NCBI RefSeq assembly: GCF_000255655.1
Contig: NZ_JH636435.1
Coordinates: 1,165,683 to 1,229,682 of the forward strand
Length of the DNA: 64,000 nt
Direction of reading: 5' to 3'
From: Schlesneria paludicola DSM 18645
GTDB taxonomy: Bacteria; Planctomycetota; Planctomycetia; Planctomycetales; Planctomycetaceae
The number at the start of each line of letters is the position of its first letter. Positions within the stretch are counted from its first letter, which is position 1. Below the pieces are notes generated by a model. That model saw nothing but the letters and a program-made list of their open reading frames with translations. It had not been told where the DNA came from and made no database searches. Both the position numbers and the translations under genes were made by a program. Positions 47,452 to 55,868 of the stretch are shown in pieces.

Positions 47452-48156
47452 TCACTGCTGCTCACGGGCTTCGCCCGTGAGCTGAACGCGATCAGGTACG
47501 GCTCGAGTCGAGAGTTCTCGGAAGGCGACAATGGAGGGAAGTTCCTGAGCTGGCTGTCCCACCTGGCGAATTGTCGTTCGTTCAAGCTCGTCCTTAGCTG
47601 TTCCAGATTGATACGGCCCCATTCCCATAAAGAAAAAGTTGGTGTCGTTGGACATGGCGGCGGAAACGCCGCCAGCTCCCAAGATTTCGTGATTCTTGGG
47701 GTCGTACGCCACAACTCCAATCTTCGCCAGTGCCGACTGCTTCTGTTTCTGCCAGAAGCGGACTTCGGGAAGAGAAAACATTCCTGGCAAGACAATCTCC
47801 GGAATGCCGACATACGATTCTGCGTTGTCGGTACCGATCCCGCCGCTTCTCATTTCAAAGACGACGTCCGCTTCTTCGGGCTTCCCGACAATCGATGCAC
47901 CATTCAGCATCAGGCGATGTCGAATTGATCCGACGATATACCCCTTGTCTATCGATTCCAGGTATTTCTCTTCAACGAAGACCTTGGCCCCGTTGAATGC
48001 TGTAAAATCGCATTTCGAGAGTGACTGATCGACGGCATTGGAAATTAGTAACTGTTCACGACCGGTCCGCGCCGTATCGGAACGTTTCATGGAGGAACAT
48101 CCGACCGAGAGCCCCATTAAGACCATCGATACAGCGAGAGTTCGATATGACGTCAT
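47452..48156 (-). CDS. Planctomycete lipoprotein of unknown function
   Basis: A 234-residue lipoprotein with lipobox 'LSVGCSS' about 20 residues after the ATG at 48156. The mature part has 'REQLLISNAVDQSLSKCDFTAFNGAKVFVEEKYLE', 'IVGSIRHRLMLNGASIVGKPEEADVVFEMRSGGIGTDNAESYVGIPEI' and 'KIGVVAYDPKNHEILGAGG'. The layout recalls DUF6655-type planctomycete proteins and, loosely, CsgG-like outer-membrane lipoproteins. I hold this assignment weakly. The frame is open to 48204, but that would place the palindrome at 48181 inside the coding part, and the ATG at 48156 gives a clean signal peptide. It is convergent with the EF-hand gene. Confidence 0.65.
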   Translation of the reverse strand: MTSYRTLAVSMVLMGLSVGCSSMKRSDTARTGREQLLISNAVDQSLSKCDFTAFNGAKVFVEEKYLESIDKGYIVGSIRHRLMLNGASIVGKPEEADVVFEMRSGGIGTDNAESYVGIPEIVLPGMFSLPEVRFWQKQKQSALAKIGVVAYDPKNHEILGAGGVSAAMSNDTNFFFMGMGPYQSGTAKDELERTTIRQVGQPAQELPSIVAFRELSTRAVPDRVQLTGEAREQQ

Positions 48157-48180
48157 GCCACACCTTGAAATGGCGGTCGC

Positions 48181-48209
48181 CACGTGTGTCGACAATGTCG
48201 ACACACGTG
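48181..48209. promoter_or_regulatory. Nested perfect palindrome upstream of the lipoprotein gene
   Basis: CACGTGTGTCGACA, one A, TGTCGACACACGTG: fourteen perfect pairs around one base. It is built of two palindromes, TGTCGACA twice in a row flanked by CACGTG on each side. It ends 24 bases upstream of the lipoprotein start codon, so it is a candidate operator, or a hairpin in the 5' leader of its mRNA. The rest of the 48157-48566 gap has no convincing gene. Confidence 0.6.
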
Positions 48210-48566
48210 TAGATCTGATTGGAGAGGAATTTTTTGAAGGGAGATTGTCGGTCGAGTTTTTAGTGGAGAATACGAGATGTCACAAGACGAACTCTGCTAT
48301 TGGATTCCCGCCGTTTCGCGAACTCGACACCGATTTAAGAATTGGCACAAGGGCCAGATAAAGGTCGAGATTGGAACAATCTCCTCGCGGCATGAATTCG
48401 TCTTCGTTCTGTCACCACATGCATCAGTGCTCACAATCCGCTCTTTCGAGCCGATTGAAATCACATCCTCGGTTCGGCCACTGTACATCATTCCAATGAG
48501 AGATATCCTGATGAAGTACGGCAACCTGGACGCGAACGAACGGCGAACACGAACGAGGATTCCACG

Positions 48567-49562
48567 ATGCGGATTGGCGTTTCACACGGACTTTTCGCCA
48601 TGCTCCTTTTGGCTCTGGCTGCCCCAATACGGGGCGTTGGGGATGATTCCCTTCCGAAGCGAGAGCCGACCCAGAACTCGATTGGAATATCGTTGATCGA
48701 GATTCCCGCAGGCGAATTCCTGATGGGTGCCGAAGAAGAACGAATCGTCACTCTCAGGAAGTTTCCCAATAGCCAGCCGAAGCTTCTGGACGGCGAGCTG
48801 CCACGTCATAAAGTGAGAATCACCAAAGCCTTCGACATGGGACAGTACGAGGTGACACTGGCCCAATTTATGACGTTTCGCGACGCAACGAAGTATGAGA
48901 TCGAAGCAGAACGTGATGGCCAACCCAGCTTTGGAATCGATCCAGAAGGGGAACTGCTTAAATCCCAAGAGTTTCGGCCATGGAATCCGATCGGTTGGAA
49001 GAACGACACTGACCATCCTGTCATCTATGTTTCGTGGAACGACGCGGTCGCGTTCTGCGAATGGCTCAGTCAACAAGAAGGACGTTCGTATCGCCTGCCA
49101 ACAGAAGCGGAGTGGGAATATGCCTGCCGAGCGGGAAGCGAGACGCGTTTCTCATTTGGCGACGAGCCTGTGGACCTGATTCGGTTCGCCAACTCCAATG
49201 ATGCCACCCGCCGAGCGAAGTTATTTCCGCGGCTCGATCAACGGAAGTTCGGCGGGCATTTTTTGTCGAAGTCAGACAACTATGTCTGGACATCCCCGGT
49301 CGGCAAGTTTGCGCCGAACTCATTTGGGCTGTATGACATGCACGGAAATGTCTGGGAGTGGTGTTCCGACTTCTTCGACAAGGATTACTACAAAGACTCA
49401 CCAATCGATGACCCCAAGGGGCCAGGAAACGGCGAGTCTCGAGTCCTTCGCGGTGGAAGTTACGAGAACCAACTGATGTCGCTGCGGAGCGCCATTCGCG
49501 CTGGCGCGCCGGCTTCATCTCGCGGTTCAAATACCGGGTTCCGCGTTGTTCGCGAGCGTTAA
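48567..49562 (+). CDS. Secreted FGE/sulfatase-modifying-factor-fold protein
   Basis: A 331-residue protein with a signal peptide (…LALAAPIRGVGD). The rest is one formylglycine-generating-enzyme/C-lectin-like domain: 'IEIPAGEFLMGA', 'ELPRHKVRITKAFDMGQYEVTLAQF', 'PVIYVSWNDAVAFCEWLSQQEGRSYRLPTEAEWEYACRAG', 'FGLYDMHGNVWEWCSDFF', 'VLRGGSYEN', 'GFRVVRER'. True FGEs have an active-site Cys pair in the region after RGGS and in 'SNxGFRC'. Neither is present, so it probably does not modify sulfatases and may be a binding or other redox-independent member. Its ATG follows GAGG. It is divergent from the lipoprotein. Confidence 0.85.
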   Translation: MRIGVSHGLFAMLLLALAAPIRGVGDDSLPKREPTQNSIGISLIEIPAGEFLMGAEEERIVTLRKFPNSQPKLLDGELPRHKVRITKAFDMGQYEVTLAQFMTFRDATKYEIEAERDGQPSFGIDPEGELLKSQEFRPWNPIGWKNDTDHPVIYVSWNDAVAFCEWLSQQEGRSYRLPTEAEWEYACRAGSETRFSFGDEPVDLIRFANSNDATRRAKLFPRLDQRKFGGHFLSKSDNYVWTSPVGKFAPNSFGLYDMHGNVWEWCSDFFDKDYYKDSPIDDPKGPGNGESRVLRGGSYENQLMSLRSAIRAGAPASSRGSNTGFRVVRER

Positions 49563-49728
49563 ATCAATGCCGACGACAGCGGATTGCAACGCGGGAAGGC
49601 GTCTCAGCCGGGCGCGAAATTCTCAGCGACATTTTTTCGAGACGGCCAGCCACGTAGGTCGATACGGTTGCGACCATTCAGTCCTGACCGCCGCTCATCT
49701 GTCGAATCAACCTGCACAAAAGCGCAAG

Positions 49729-49986
49729 TCAGTTCAACGAGAACCGGTATAAATGGTGCAAGCGTTCTTGATACGGAATCAGGAACTCTGCATGCCCGTC
49801 ACATGTACGCTTCTCCAGTTGGACGATTTGCTTCCACTCCAACTCATCGGAGCCATGCGAATCAATCAAAACGGCGATTGCGAACGCCAAGTCCTGGCCG
49901 TCGCAAACAGTCTGTGGTTCATCGTTAAACCACACTGTCCAAGAATTTAGATGCTGCTGTGCAATGACGTGAGCGAACGCTTGCAT
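49729..49986 (-). CDS. Possible small protein of unknown function
   Basis: An 85-residue frame with natural-looking composition ('WTVWFNDEPQTVCDGQDLAFAIAVLIDSHGSDELEWKQIVQLE'), an ATG start and AGGGC upstream. It lies in an otherwise gene-free stretch (49563-50257). No family recognised. A rightward frame overlaps it but is less protein-like. The call rests on composition only. Confidence 0.35.
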   Translation of the reverse strand: MQAFAHVIAQQHLNSWTVWFNDEPQTVCDGQDLAFAIAVLIDSHGSDELEWKQIVQLEKRTCDGHAEFLIPYQERLHHLYRFSLN

Positions 49987-50257
49987 GACTGTTGGCCCTG
50001 CCTATGAAGAAGCGGAACAGATAAATCACGTTCTCCTTCTCTATTGAGCGTGAAAAATGCTCAAAACCGGACGCAGAAAATGGAAACTTTGTTGTCATTT
50101 TTCACCATTTGCCCATCGGTCAGGCAAATAGGGCCCTTCGAAGTCGGTCACCCCAAAGAAACTCTACACAAATGTCCACCCGCATCAGCACAAAGCCAAT
50201 CGGCATCACGACGAGCAAGATTTGCGATCAACCGCTCGCTCGTGTCTGTCGCGCTCA
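49987..50257. other. Short gene-free region before the CocE-type gene end
   Basis: 270 bases, part of the 49563-50257 gap. No strong hairpin, RNA gene or convincing frame is visible. Confidence 0.4.
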
Positions 50258-52159
50258 TCAGGGTTGCTGCAATACGCGGATGCATGAGGGCATCAAATAT
50301 GACCGGTAAACGCGCTGTACAGCGGCTTGAAAGTCATCGGGCGACGCTGCATAGATGTCGACAAACGTTTGCGGATTCCGATCAAATAGCGGGAACCACG
50401 TGCTCTGAATCTGAATCATCAAACGATGGCCCGGTCGAAACACGTGGCAAATGTCCGCCAGTTTGAATTTGACGAGTTCAGCCTTGCCTGGCGTGAACGG
50501 TTCTGGTCGGTCGAATCCATTTCGAAACTTTCCTCGCAGGATGTCACCTCGAATAAGCTGCTGATAGCCACCCATTCGTATCCCAGTCGGATTCTCTTTG
50601 GGATCAGGATAGTCGTTCGGATAAACGTCAATCAGTTTGACGATCCAATCAGAGTCTGTTCCCGTGGTTGAGACATAGAACTCGACTTCGACCGGCCCCG
50701 ACAAGACGGTATCACGTTCAATCGTGTCTGATTGGTAGACCAGGACATCAGGGCGCCGCGCGGCGTGACGCTGGTCTGCCGTCATGTAGTCCGCGGTCAT
50801 TCCCATCGTTGTCTTGTCGGTGTAGGGAACCGGCTTGGCCGGATTACTGAGATACTCATCAAATGCCAATTTCGATTCGTTCTCTGTCGGCATGTCGCCG
50901 CTGATTCGCCCCTTGGAATGCAGGTAAAACGTTCGAGGCTCCGCCGATTTGGGTGGCCAGGTGTCATATTTTTTCCAGACATTGGTTCCCGTTTCGAAAA
51001 CCCACGCTTCCGGATGCTCAAGCGTTCCTTGTCCCTTCAAGTGGTACTCAAAAAATGGCAGTTCGATCTGCTCGCGAAAGAACTGTCCCGTTTTCGAGTT
51101 GAATGAAACGGCCCCCAACTGATCCCCGTCACTGCGAGACCATGCGCCGTGGCTCCAGGGTCCCATGACCAGAATGTTCTTGGCCTCTGGACTATGACCT
51201 TCAATCTGGCGATACGTCTCCAGAGCGCCAAACAGATTCTCGGCATCAAACCATCCGCCCACCGTCATCACCGCGGGGCGAATTCCACGCAGATGGGGTC
51301 GCAAGTCACGCGTCTTCCAGTATCCGTCATACGTGCCATGCGCCATCAGCTCTTTCCAATACGGGACCTGGCTTTTTTCGCAGCGCTCACCAATCCTGGT
51401 CAGCGTTCCAAGCGCAAGCAAAAACTCGTATCCGTCGGGGGTTTCTGGGTCGAATTTGGGTGGAGACTTCGTGGTCGGTTCCCCGCGCGGCAGTCCAACG
51501 GAATTGATGAATCCGACCGCTTCCGCCAGATGAAATGCGCCGTTGTGATGCCAGTCGTCACCGATGAACCAGTCCACGACGGGTGCCTGCGGAGAACAGG
51601 CAACAAGCGCAGGATGCGCATCGATCATACCGGCATTGGTATAGAATCCGGGATATGAAACACCTGTCATGCCGACTTTGCCATTGTGTCCAGGACAGTG
51701 CTTCATCAGCCACTCGATTGTATCCCAGGTATCCGTGCTTTCATCGGTATCCCGCGTTTCCCGCTGTTGGTCACGCTGAGGCCGTACATTCACGAAATCC
51801 CCTTCCGAGAGGAACCGTCCACGGACATCTTGATAGACGAAGAGATACCCCGACTTTCCAAATAGGGCTGAAGGCCCCAGGTCGCCACGGTATTGGTCGA
51901 CACCATAGGGCTTGATGCCGTAAGGCGTTCGCGTCAAAAGAATGGGATAGGTCTTTGATTGATCCTTGGGCGCGTAGACCGCCGTGAATAGCTGTTTGCC
52001 GTCACGCATCGGGATCCGAAATTCGGACTTCGTATAGTTTGCTTTGACGAACTCAATCCCCTGCGCCGATGCCGCCTGGCTAAAAAGTCCCCACCAGACG
52101 GCAGAAATCACGACGACGGCCAAATTCAGTTGTGATGAATGTCGTAAGCGTTCGTGCAT
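50258..52159 (-). CDS. CocE/NonD family serine hydrolase (S15-like)
   Basis: A 633-residue exported hydrolase. A signal peptide ends near 'QAASAQG'. The alpha/beta-hydrolase domain shows 'SEFRIPMRDGKQLFTAVYAPKD', 'TRTPYGIKPYG', 'YLFVYQDVRGRFLSEGDF', and the nucleophile elbow GVSYPG (Ser168). The C-terminal 200 residues are a jelly-roll domain typical of X-Pro dipeptidyl peptidase/cocaine esterase relatives ('DVLVYQSDTIERDTVLSGPVEVEFYVSTTGTDSDWIVKLIDVYPND', 'PGHRLMIQIQSTWFPLFDRNPQ'). It should cleave an acyl ester or peptide. The substrate is unknown. The ATG at 52159 starts the signal peptide. The next gene upstream (52281) is 121 bases away in the same direction. Confidence 0.88.
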   Translation of the reverse strand: MHERLRHSSQLNLAVVVISAVWWGLFSQAASAQGIEFVKANYTKSEFRIPMRDGKQLFTAVYAPKDQSKTYPILLTRTPYGIKPYGVDQYRGDLGPSALFGKSGYLFVYQDVRGRFLSEGDFVNVRPQRDQQRETRDTDESTDTWDTIEWLMKHCPGHNGKVGMTGVSYPGFYTNAGMIDAHPALVACSPQAPVVDWFIGDDWHHNGAFHLAEAVGFINSVGLPRGEPTTKSPPKFDPETPDGYEFLLALGTLTRIGERCEKSQVPYWKELMAHGTYDGYWKTRDLRPHLRGIRPAVMTVGGWFDAENLFGALETYRQIEGHSPEAKNILVMGPWSHGAWSRSDGDQLGAVSFNSKTGQFFREQIELPFFEYHLKGQGTLEHPEAWVFETGTNVWKKYDTWPPKSAEPRTFYLHSKGRISGDMPTENESKLAFDEYLSNPAKPVPYTDKTTMGMTADYMTADQRHAARRPDVLVYQSDTIERDTVLSGPVEVEFYVSTTGTDSDWIVKLIDVYPNDYPDPKENPTGIRMGGYQQLIRGDILRGKFRNGFDRPEPFTPGKAELVKFKLADICHVFRPGHRLMIQIQSTWFPLFDRNPQTFVDIYAASPDDFQAAVQRVYRSYLMPSCIRVLQQP

Positions 52160-52280
52160 CTCAGAGAGGACTTCCTATGAACATGATGGGTTTCGAAATC
52201 GGCCAGACACCAAGGCGTACAACATTCCGACGGGACGTGAAGAGGCAATCGATTCCGTTTCACTCAGGACAATGCAGAGC

Positions 52281-52979
52281 TCAGGACGGCTTTGGCCGGC
52301 GCCCCTTGGTTGGGCGATTCTCGGACGCCGTCATAACACGATGCTGATCGGGTTCATTGAGCCATGCCTCTAAATCATCTGGATTTTTGATACGTTCTTC
52401 GAGTTGCTCAATCCCCTGTTGCCAGTCGCTCTTTCTCAAACCAGCGGACTCGTCAATTTCCTTGCGAAGTTGTTCGGGCTGAATCGCGTTGAATTCCTGC
52501 AACCAGAACTCCAATTCTGATTCAGGTCGCTTCGAGGGTTGACCGGCGGGAATAGGTGCGTTCATTTCGCGATACGATGCCTCCAGACGCTTCAAGAAGA
52601 GTTCACTGTCGAGGGGAATCCCACGACGACGACGAATGGCCGTTTGCAGACGATGATCGCTCGACACAACGGTCAACCGCCGCGAAGCCGAGTGCTTCTG
52701 AATCAACGTTTCAATGACCTCATCTGCTTCCTGCCCCGGTTGCGCAAACAGGACCGTGATTTCGGCATGTTTCGATCGACGCGGAAGATTCGGCGGTGCA
52801 TCAATCGCATCGAACACGACGGTACAACGCTGTTTTTCCTCGCTCGTCAATCGCTGTGCGAGCTTGAACAACAGTTCCGTGCGCTTTCGGGCCAGATCAC
52901 CGGGGCCATATTTCTCCCGCGCGAGCCCCGCAGCATGCATGAGATTGTAGCCATCAACAATGAGAAACGACGCGGACAT
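52281..52979 (-). CDS. NYN-domain (YacP/Rae1-like) RNase-fold protein
   Basis: A 232-residue protein. The first 150 residues are a NYN/PIN-like nuclease domain of the YacP (DUF901) type: 'SFLIVDGYNLMHAAG' with the first acidic residue, 'CTVVFDAIDAPPNLPRRSKHAEITVLFAQPGQEADEVIETLI' with further acids, and 'LTVVSSDHRLQTAIRRRRG' with the last one. B. subtilis Rae1 of this family cuts mRNA in the ribosome A site, so RNA is the likely substrate. The C-terminal 80 residues are charged and probably disordered. Soluble, no signal peptide. Confidence 0.88.
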   Translation of the reverse strand: MSASFLIVDGYNLMHAAGLAREKYGPGDLARKRTELLFKLAQRLTSEEKQRCTVVFDAIDAPPNLPRRSKHAEITVLFAQPGQEADEVIETLIQKHSASRRLTVVSSDHRLQTAIRRRRGIPLDSELFLKRLEASYREMNAPIPAGQPSKRPESELEFWLQEFNAIQPEQLRKEIDESAGLRKSDWQQGIEQLEERIKNPDDLEAWLNEPDQHRVMTASENRPTKGRRPKPS

Positions 52980-53405
52980 GACAATGACACCAACGGCAGC
53001 ACCTCATGCCAGTCAAGTTTCTCGACCACCAGAGCCGCTTTCCGACCATTCTGTTTACGACAATTCGATTGACAATCATATCGAGTGTGGTCATCCAGGT
53101 CCGGTGAAAACGACTCGTCCGGACAACATTGTCCCAGAACACGGACAATGACTCCACTTTCTGACAACTTCGTCTGGAAACATGACGATCGAAAGGACTT
53201 TTGATCCGGAATCGCAGAACGGGACCAATCGCGCGGTCGCGGTCGTTGTGAGAGCCACGCTGAACGGTTACAAGAAATGGGAAACTCCGTTCACTCGAAC
53301 TGTCGAGTCACGCGGACCGTGTCATTAGACTTCAGTCGATGGCGATTCCGCATCAAGGACACCGCCTGATCGAGCCTGACACGCCTCCAACTGACATTGG
53401 AATTC
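52980..53405. other. Gap before the VWA gene, with a small hairpin
   Basis: 425 bases between divergent genes. One small hairpin, CATTGTCC (53127-53134), eight-base loop, GGACAATG (53143-53150), may be an operator. Open frames here are not convincing. Confidence 0.45.
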
Positions 53406-55835
53406 ATGGAAACGTTGCAGCGATTTTTGGCGTGGTATCTTGGCTTGAGACTGCCCGGGCCAGGGGAGGGCACAGCGTGGCGGTTCGATTGGCATTTGCC
53501 TGAACCTCATTGGTTGGTTCTGGTGATTTCGATCGCAATTTTGTTGTTCGTCATTGCCATTTACCGGCGGGACGGGTCACAACTCCGTTCGAACAACCGC
53601 ATGATCCTGACCGGCCTACGACTGGCTGTAGTGGGGCTGATCCTGGGACTCATGACGGAGCTGAGCTTAACGATCGAACGGACGGGGCTTCCGATTGTGG
53701 CCGTCATGATCGATACCTCGGCCAGCATGTCACTTCAGGACCAGTATCCCCCAAACTCTAAAGCTGCGCGGCTTGTCGACGACGTGGCTCGCGAAACGGG
53801 TGGACAGGTCAATCGTCTCACGATCGCGCAACATCTTTTGACGCGAAATCATGGACAATTACTCGAGGAACTACAGCGCCGGCACCAGATCCGCATTTAC
53901 CATTTCGACGAAACCGCCAGCGCACTTGAGTCCGGCGATCTCGGCCAGGATCGCGCTGCGGAAGCCGTTACATCCGCGAAGGATCAATTTTCGGCAATTT
54001 TGAAGGAAATTCAGCAACTTCAACCAGATGGCGACCAAACCCGACCATCGCCGGCAACGAAAAAAGTACTCGGCGACCTTCGCGGTGCCGCACCGGCTGC
54101 CATCGTCCTGTTGACCGACGGAGTGGCAACAGTTTCAGACACCGACAAGTTATCAACAATCGCCGAGACAGTACGCCGGAAGGGCGTTCAACTGCACTTG
54201 ATCGGAATTGGCAGCGATTCGTCCGCCAAAGATCTGAATCTCTACGACACTCTCGTCGATGAAGTTGCGTTCGTCGGTGACCCAATGTTGTTTAAGGCCA
54301 AACTGCGCAGTTTTGGCTTCTCAGGAAAAAAGATCTCGCTAGAGCTGCGGAAAGAAGGCGAACGTGACGTCTTGATCACGCAGGACATTACCGCCCCCGC
54401 CGATGGCCAGACAGTCGATGTCGAGCTGTCGTATGCCTCCGAGATTGCTGGCGAATTCGACTACGTCTTGGAAGTTCGAGGCAACGCCGACGAAACGAAT
54501 CCACTGAACAACGCAGAAACTCGGCATGTCAGCGTTCGCGAAGAAAAAATCCGAGTCCTGCTGGTCGACAGTGCCCCGCGCTATGAATTCCGCTTTCTCA
54601 AACAACTGCTGGAACGAGATAAATCGATCGAGGTCAGCACGCTGCTGCAGGACGCCGACCTGGAGTACTCTCAGGAAGATCGCACGGCCATTTCGCATTT
54701 CCCCGTCAAGAAAGAGGATCTTGCTCGACTGGACGTTTTGATTCTGGGCGACCTCGCTCCCGCGCAGCTCAGCAACGCAGCACTCGAAAACGTCCGTGAA
54801 TTTGTCCGCGAAAAGGGAGGCAGCGTGATCTTTATCGCTGGACCTCAGTTCAATCCTGTCACCTTCGCAGGAACGCCACTGGAAAGCCTGTTGCCGTTCG
54901 AGCTGTCGAGTATTCGGATGCCGGGTGACGTCACAACCGAAAATTTTCATCCGGTGCTGACGCTTGAGGGTCAAAAAGGAAACAGTCTGTTCCGGTTGGG
55001 GAACAGCGAGGCAGACAGCCAGCAGATTTGGACCTCTCTTCCCAACTTCACCTGGCTCGTGGAGATTTCCAAACTGAAGCCAAGTGCCCGCGTCTTCGCC
55101 GAACATCCCACAAAAAATGGTGCCAACGGCCGCTTGCCAGTTATCCTGATGCAACAAGCCGGGGCGGGAAAAGTTTTATTTCATGCCACGGACGAAACCT
55201 GGCGTTGGCGATTTCGCACAGGCGATCTGTATCACGGACGGTACTGGATTCAAGCAATCCGTTACCTGAGTCGCAGCCGCCTGATTGGCAAGGATCGCAC
55301 CGCAGAATTGACGGTCGATCAGTTGGTCTATCAACGTGGACAGCCAACGACCTTCCGCGTCAAGTTCGTTGACGAACGCTTTATTCCAACGGACGCCGAT
55401 GGTGTCGCGGTCACCGTTGAACGAAAGGGAGAAGGCCGACAAACCATCAAGTTGTCTCGTTTGCGCGAACTCCCAACATCATTCGAGGGGCAGATGGCCC
55501 GCTTGCCCGAAGGCACATACCATGGCTGGGTCTCTCAGCCCGCCTTCAACGAAGCCCCACCTTCGGTGGATTTTCGCGTGGAAATCCCGCAGCGCGAGCT
55601 ACTACGGCGCGGAATGGACAGGTCCGATCTACAAATCGCCGCGACAACGTCACATGGCCGACTGTATACGCTGGATGACGTCGATCAGCTCGCCAATGAA
55701 ATCCCACGTGGGACACCCGTTCCACTGGAAACCGATGAACCGATCCCCCTTTGGAACCGGTGGGAATTCTTGACTCTGCTGACGCTACTGCTGTCGGCCG
55801 AATGGTTACTGCGAAAACGCTGGAAGCTGACGTAA
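53406..55835 (+). CDS. VWA-domain membrane protein (glutamine-amidotransferase-like fold)
   Basis: An 809-residue protein. Two membrane helices come first (about 36-54 and 68-86), then a von Willebrand A domain whose metal site is intact (VAVMIDTSASMSL: D103, S105, S107; and 'IVLLTDGVATVSD'). Residues about 300-400 are Ig-like beta-domains. Residues about 395-620 resemble a class-I glutamine-amidotransferase-like fold ('KIRVLLVDSAPRYEFRFLKQLLERDKSIEV', 'FVREKGGSVIFIAGPQ'). A C-terminal helix (WEFLTLLTLLLSAEWLLRKRWKL) closes it. This is the usual layout of planctomycete BatA-like proteins linked to MoxR ATPases, although no MoxR gene lies here. A TTG at 53397 is open, but the ATG at 53406 is better. 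Confidence 0.8.
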   Translation: METLQRFLAWYLGLRLPGPGEGTAWRFDWHLPEPHWLVLVISIAILLFVIAIYRRDGSQLRSNNRMILTGLRLAVVGLILGLMTELSLTIERTGLPIVAVMIDTSASMSLQDQYPPNSKAARLVDDVARETGGQVNRLTIAQHLLTRNHGQLLEELQRRHQIRIYHFDETASALESGDLGQDRAAEAVTSAKDQFSAILKEIQQLQPDGDQTRPSPATKKVLGDLRGAAPAAIVLLTDGVATVSDTDKLSTIAETVRRKGVQLHLIGIGSDSSAKDLNLYDTLVDEVAFVGDPMLFKAKLRSFGFSGKKISLELRKEGERDVLITQDITAPADGQTVDVELSYASEIAGEFDYVLEVRGNADETNPLNNAETRHVSVREEKIRVLLVDSAPRYEFRFLKQLLERDKSIEVSTLLQDADLEYSQEDRTAISHFPVKKEDLARLDVLILGDLAPAQLSNAALENVREFVREKGGSVIFIAGPQFNPVTFAGTPLESLLPFELSSIRMPGDVTTENFHPVLTLEGQKGNSLFRLGNSEADSQQIWTSLPNFTWLVEISKLKPSARVFAEHPTKNGANGRLPVILMQQAGAGKVLFHATDETWRWRFRTGDLYHGRYWIQAIRYLSRSRLIGKDRTAELTVDQLVYQRGQPTTFRVKFVDERFIPTDADGVAVTVERKGEGRQTIKLSRLRELPTSFEGQMARLPEGTYHGWVSQPAFNEAPPSVDFRVEIPQRELLRRGMDRSDLQIAATTSHGRLYTLDDVDQLANEIPRGTPVPLETDEPIPLWNRWEFLTLLTLLLSAEWLLRKRWKLT

Positions 55836-55868
55836 TTTATTCCACGAGCCGAAGTGGTGGACTTCAAT

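Noticed and set aside
48277-48696. Rightward frame overlapping the start of the FGE-fold gene
   Set aside because: It overlaps the signal-peptide part of the FGE-fold gene in another frame, and its second half is a shadow of that gene.
52847-53167. Leftward frames upstream of the NYN gene
   Set aside because: They overlap the NYN gene start and divergent promoter region and lack family character.
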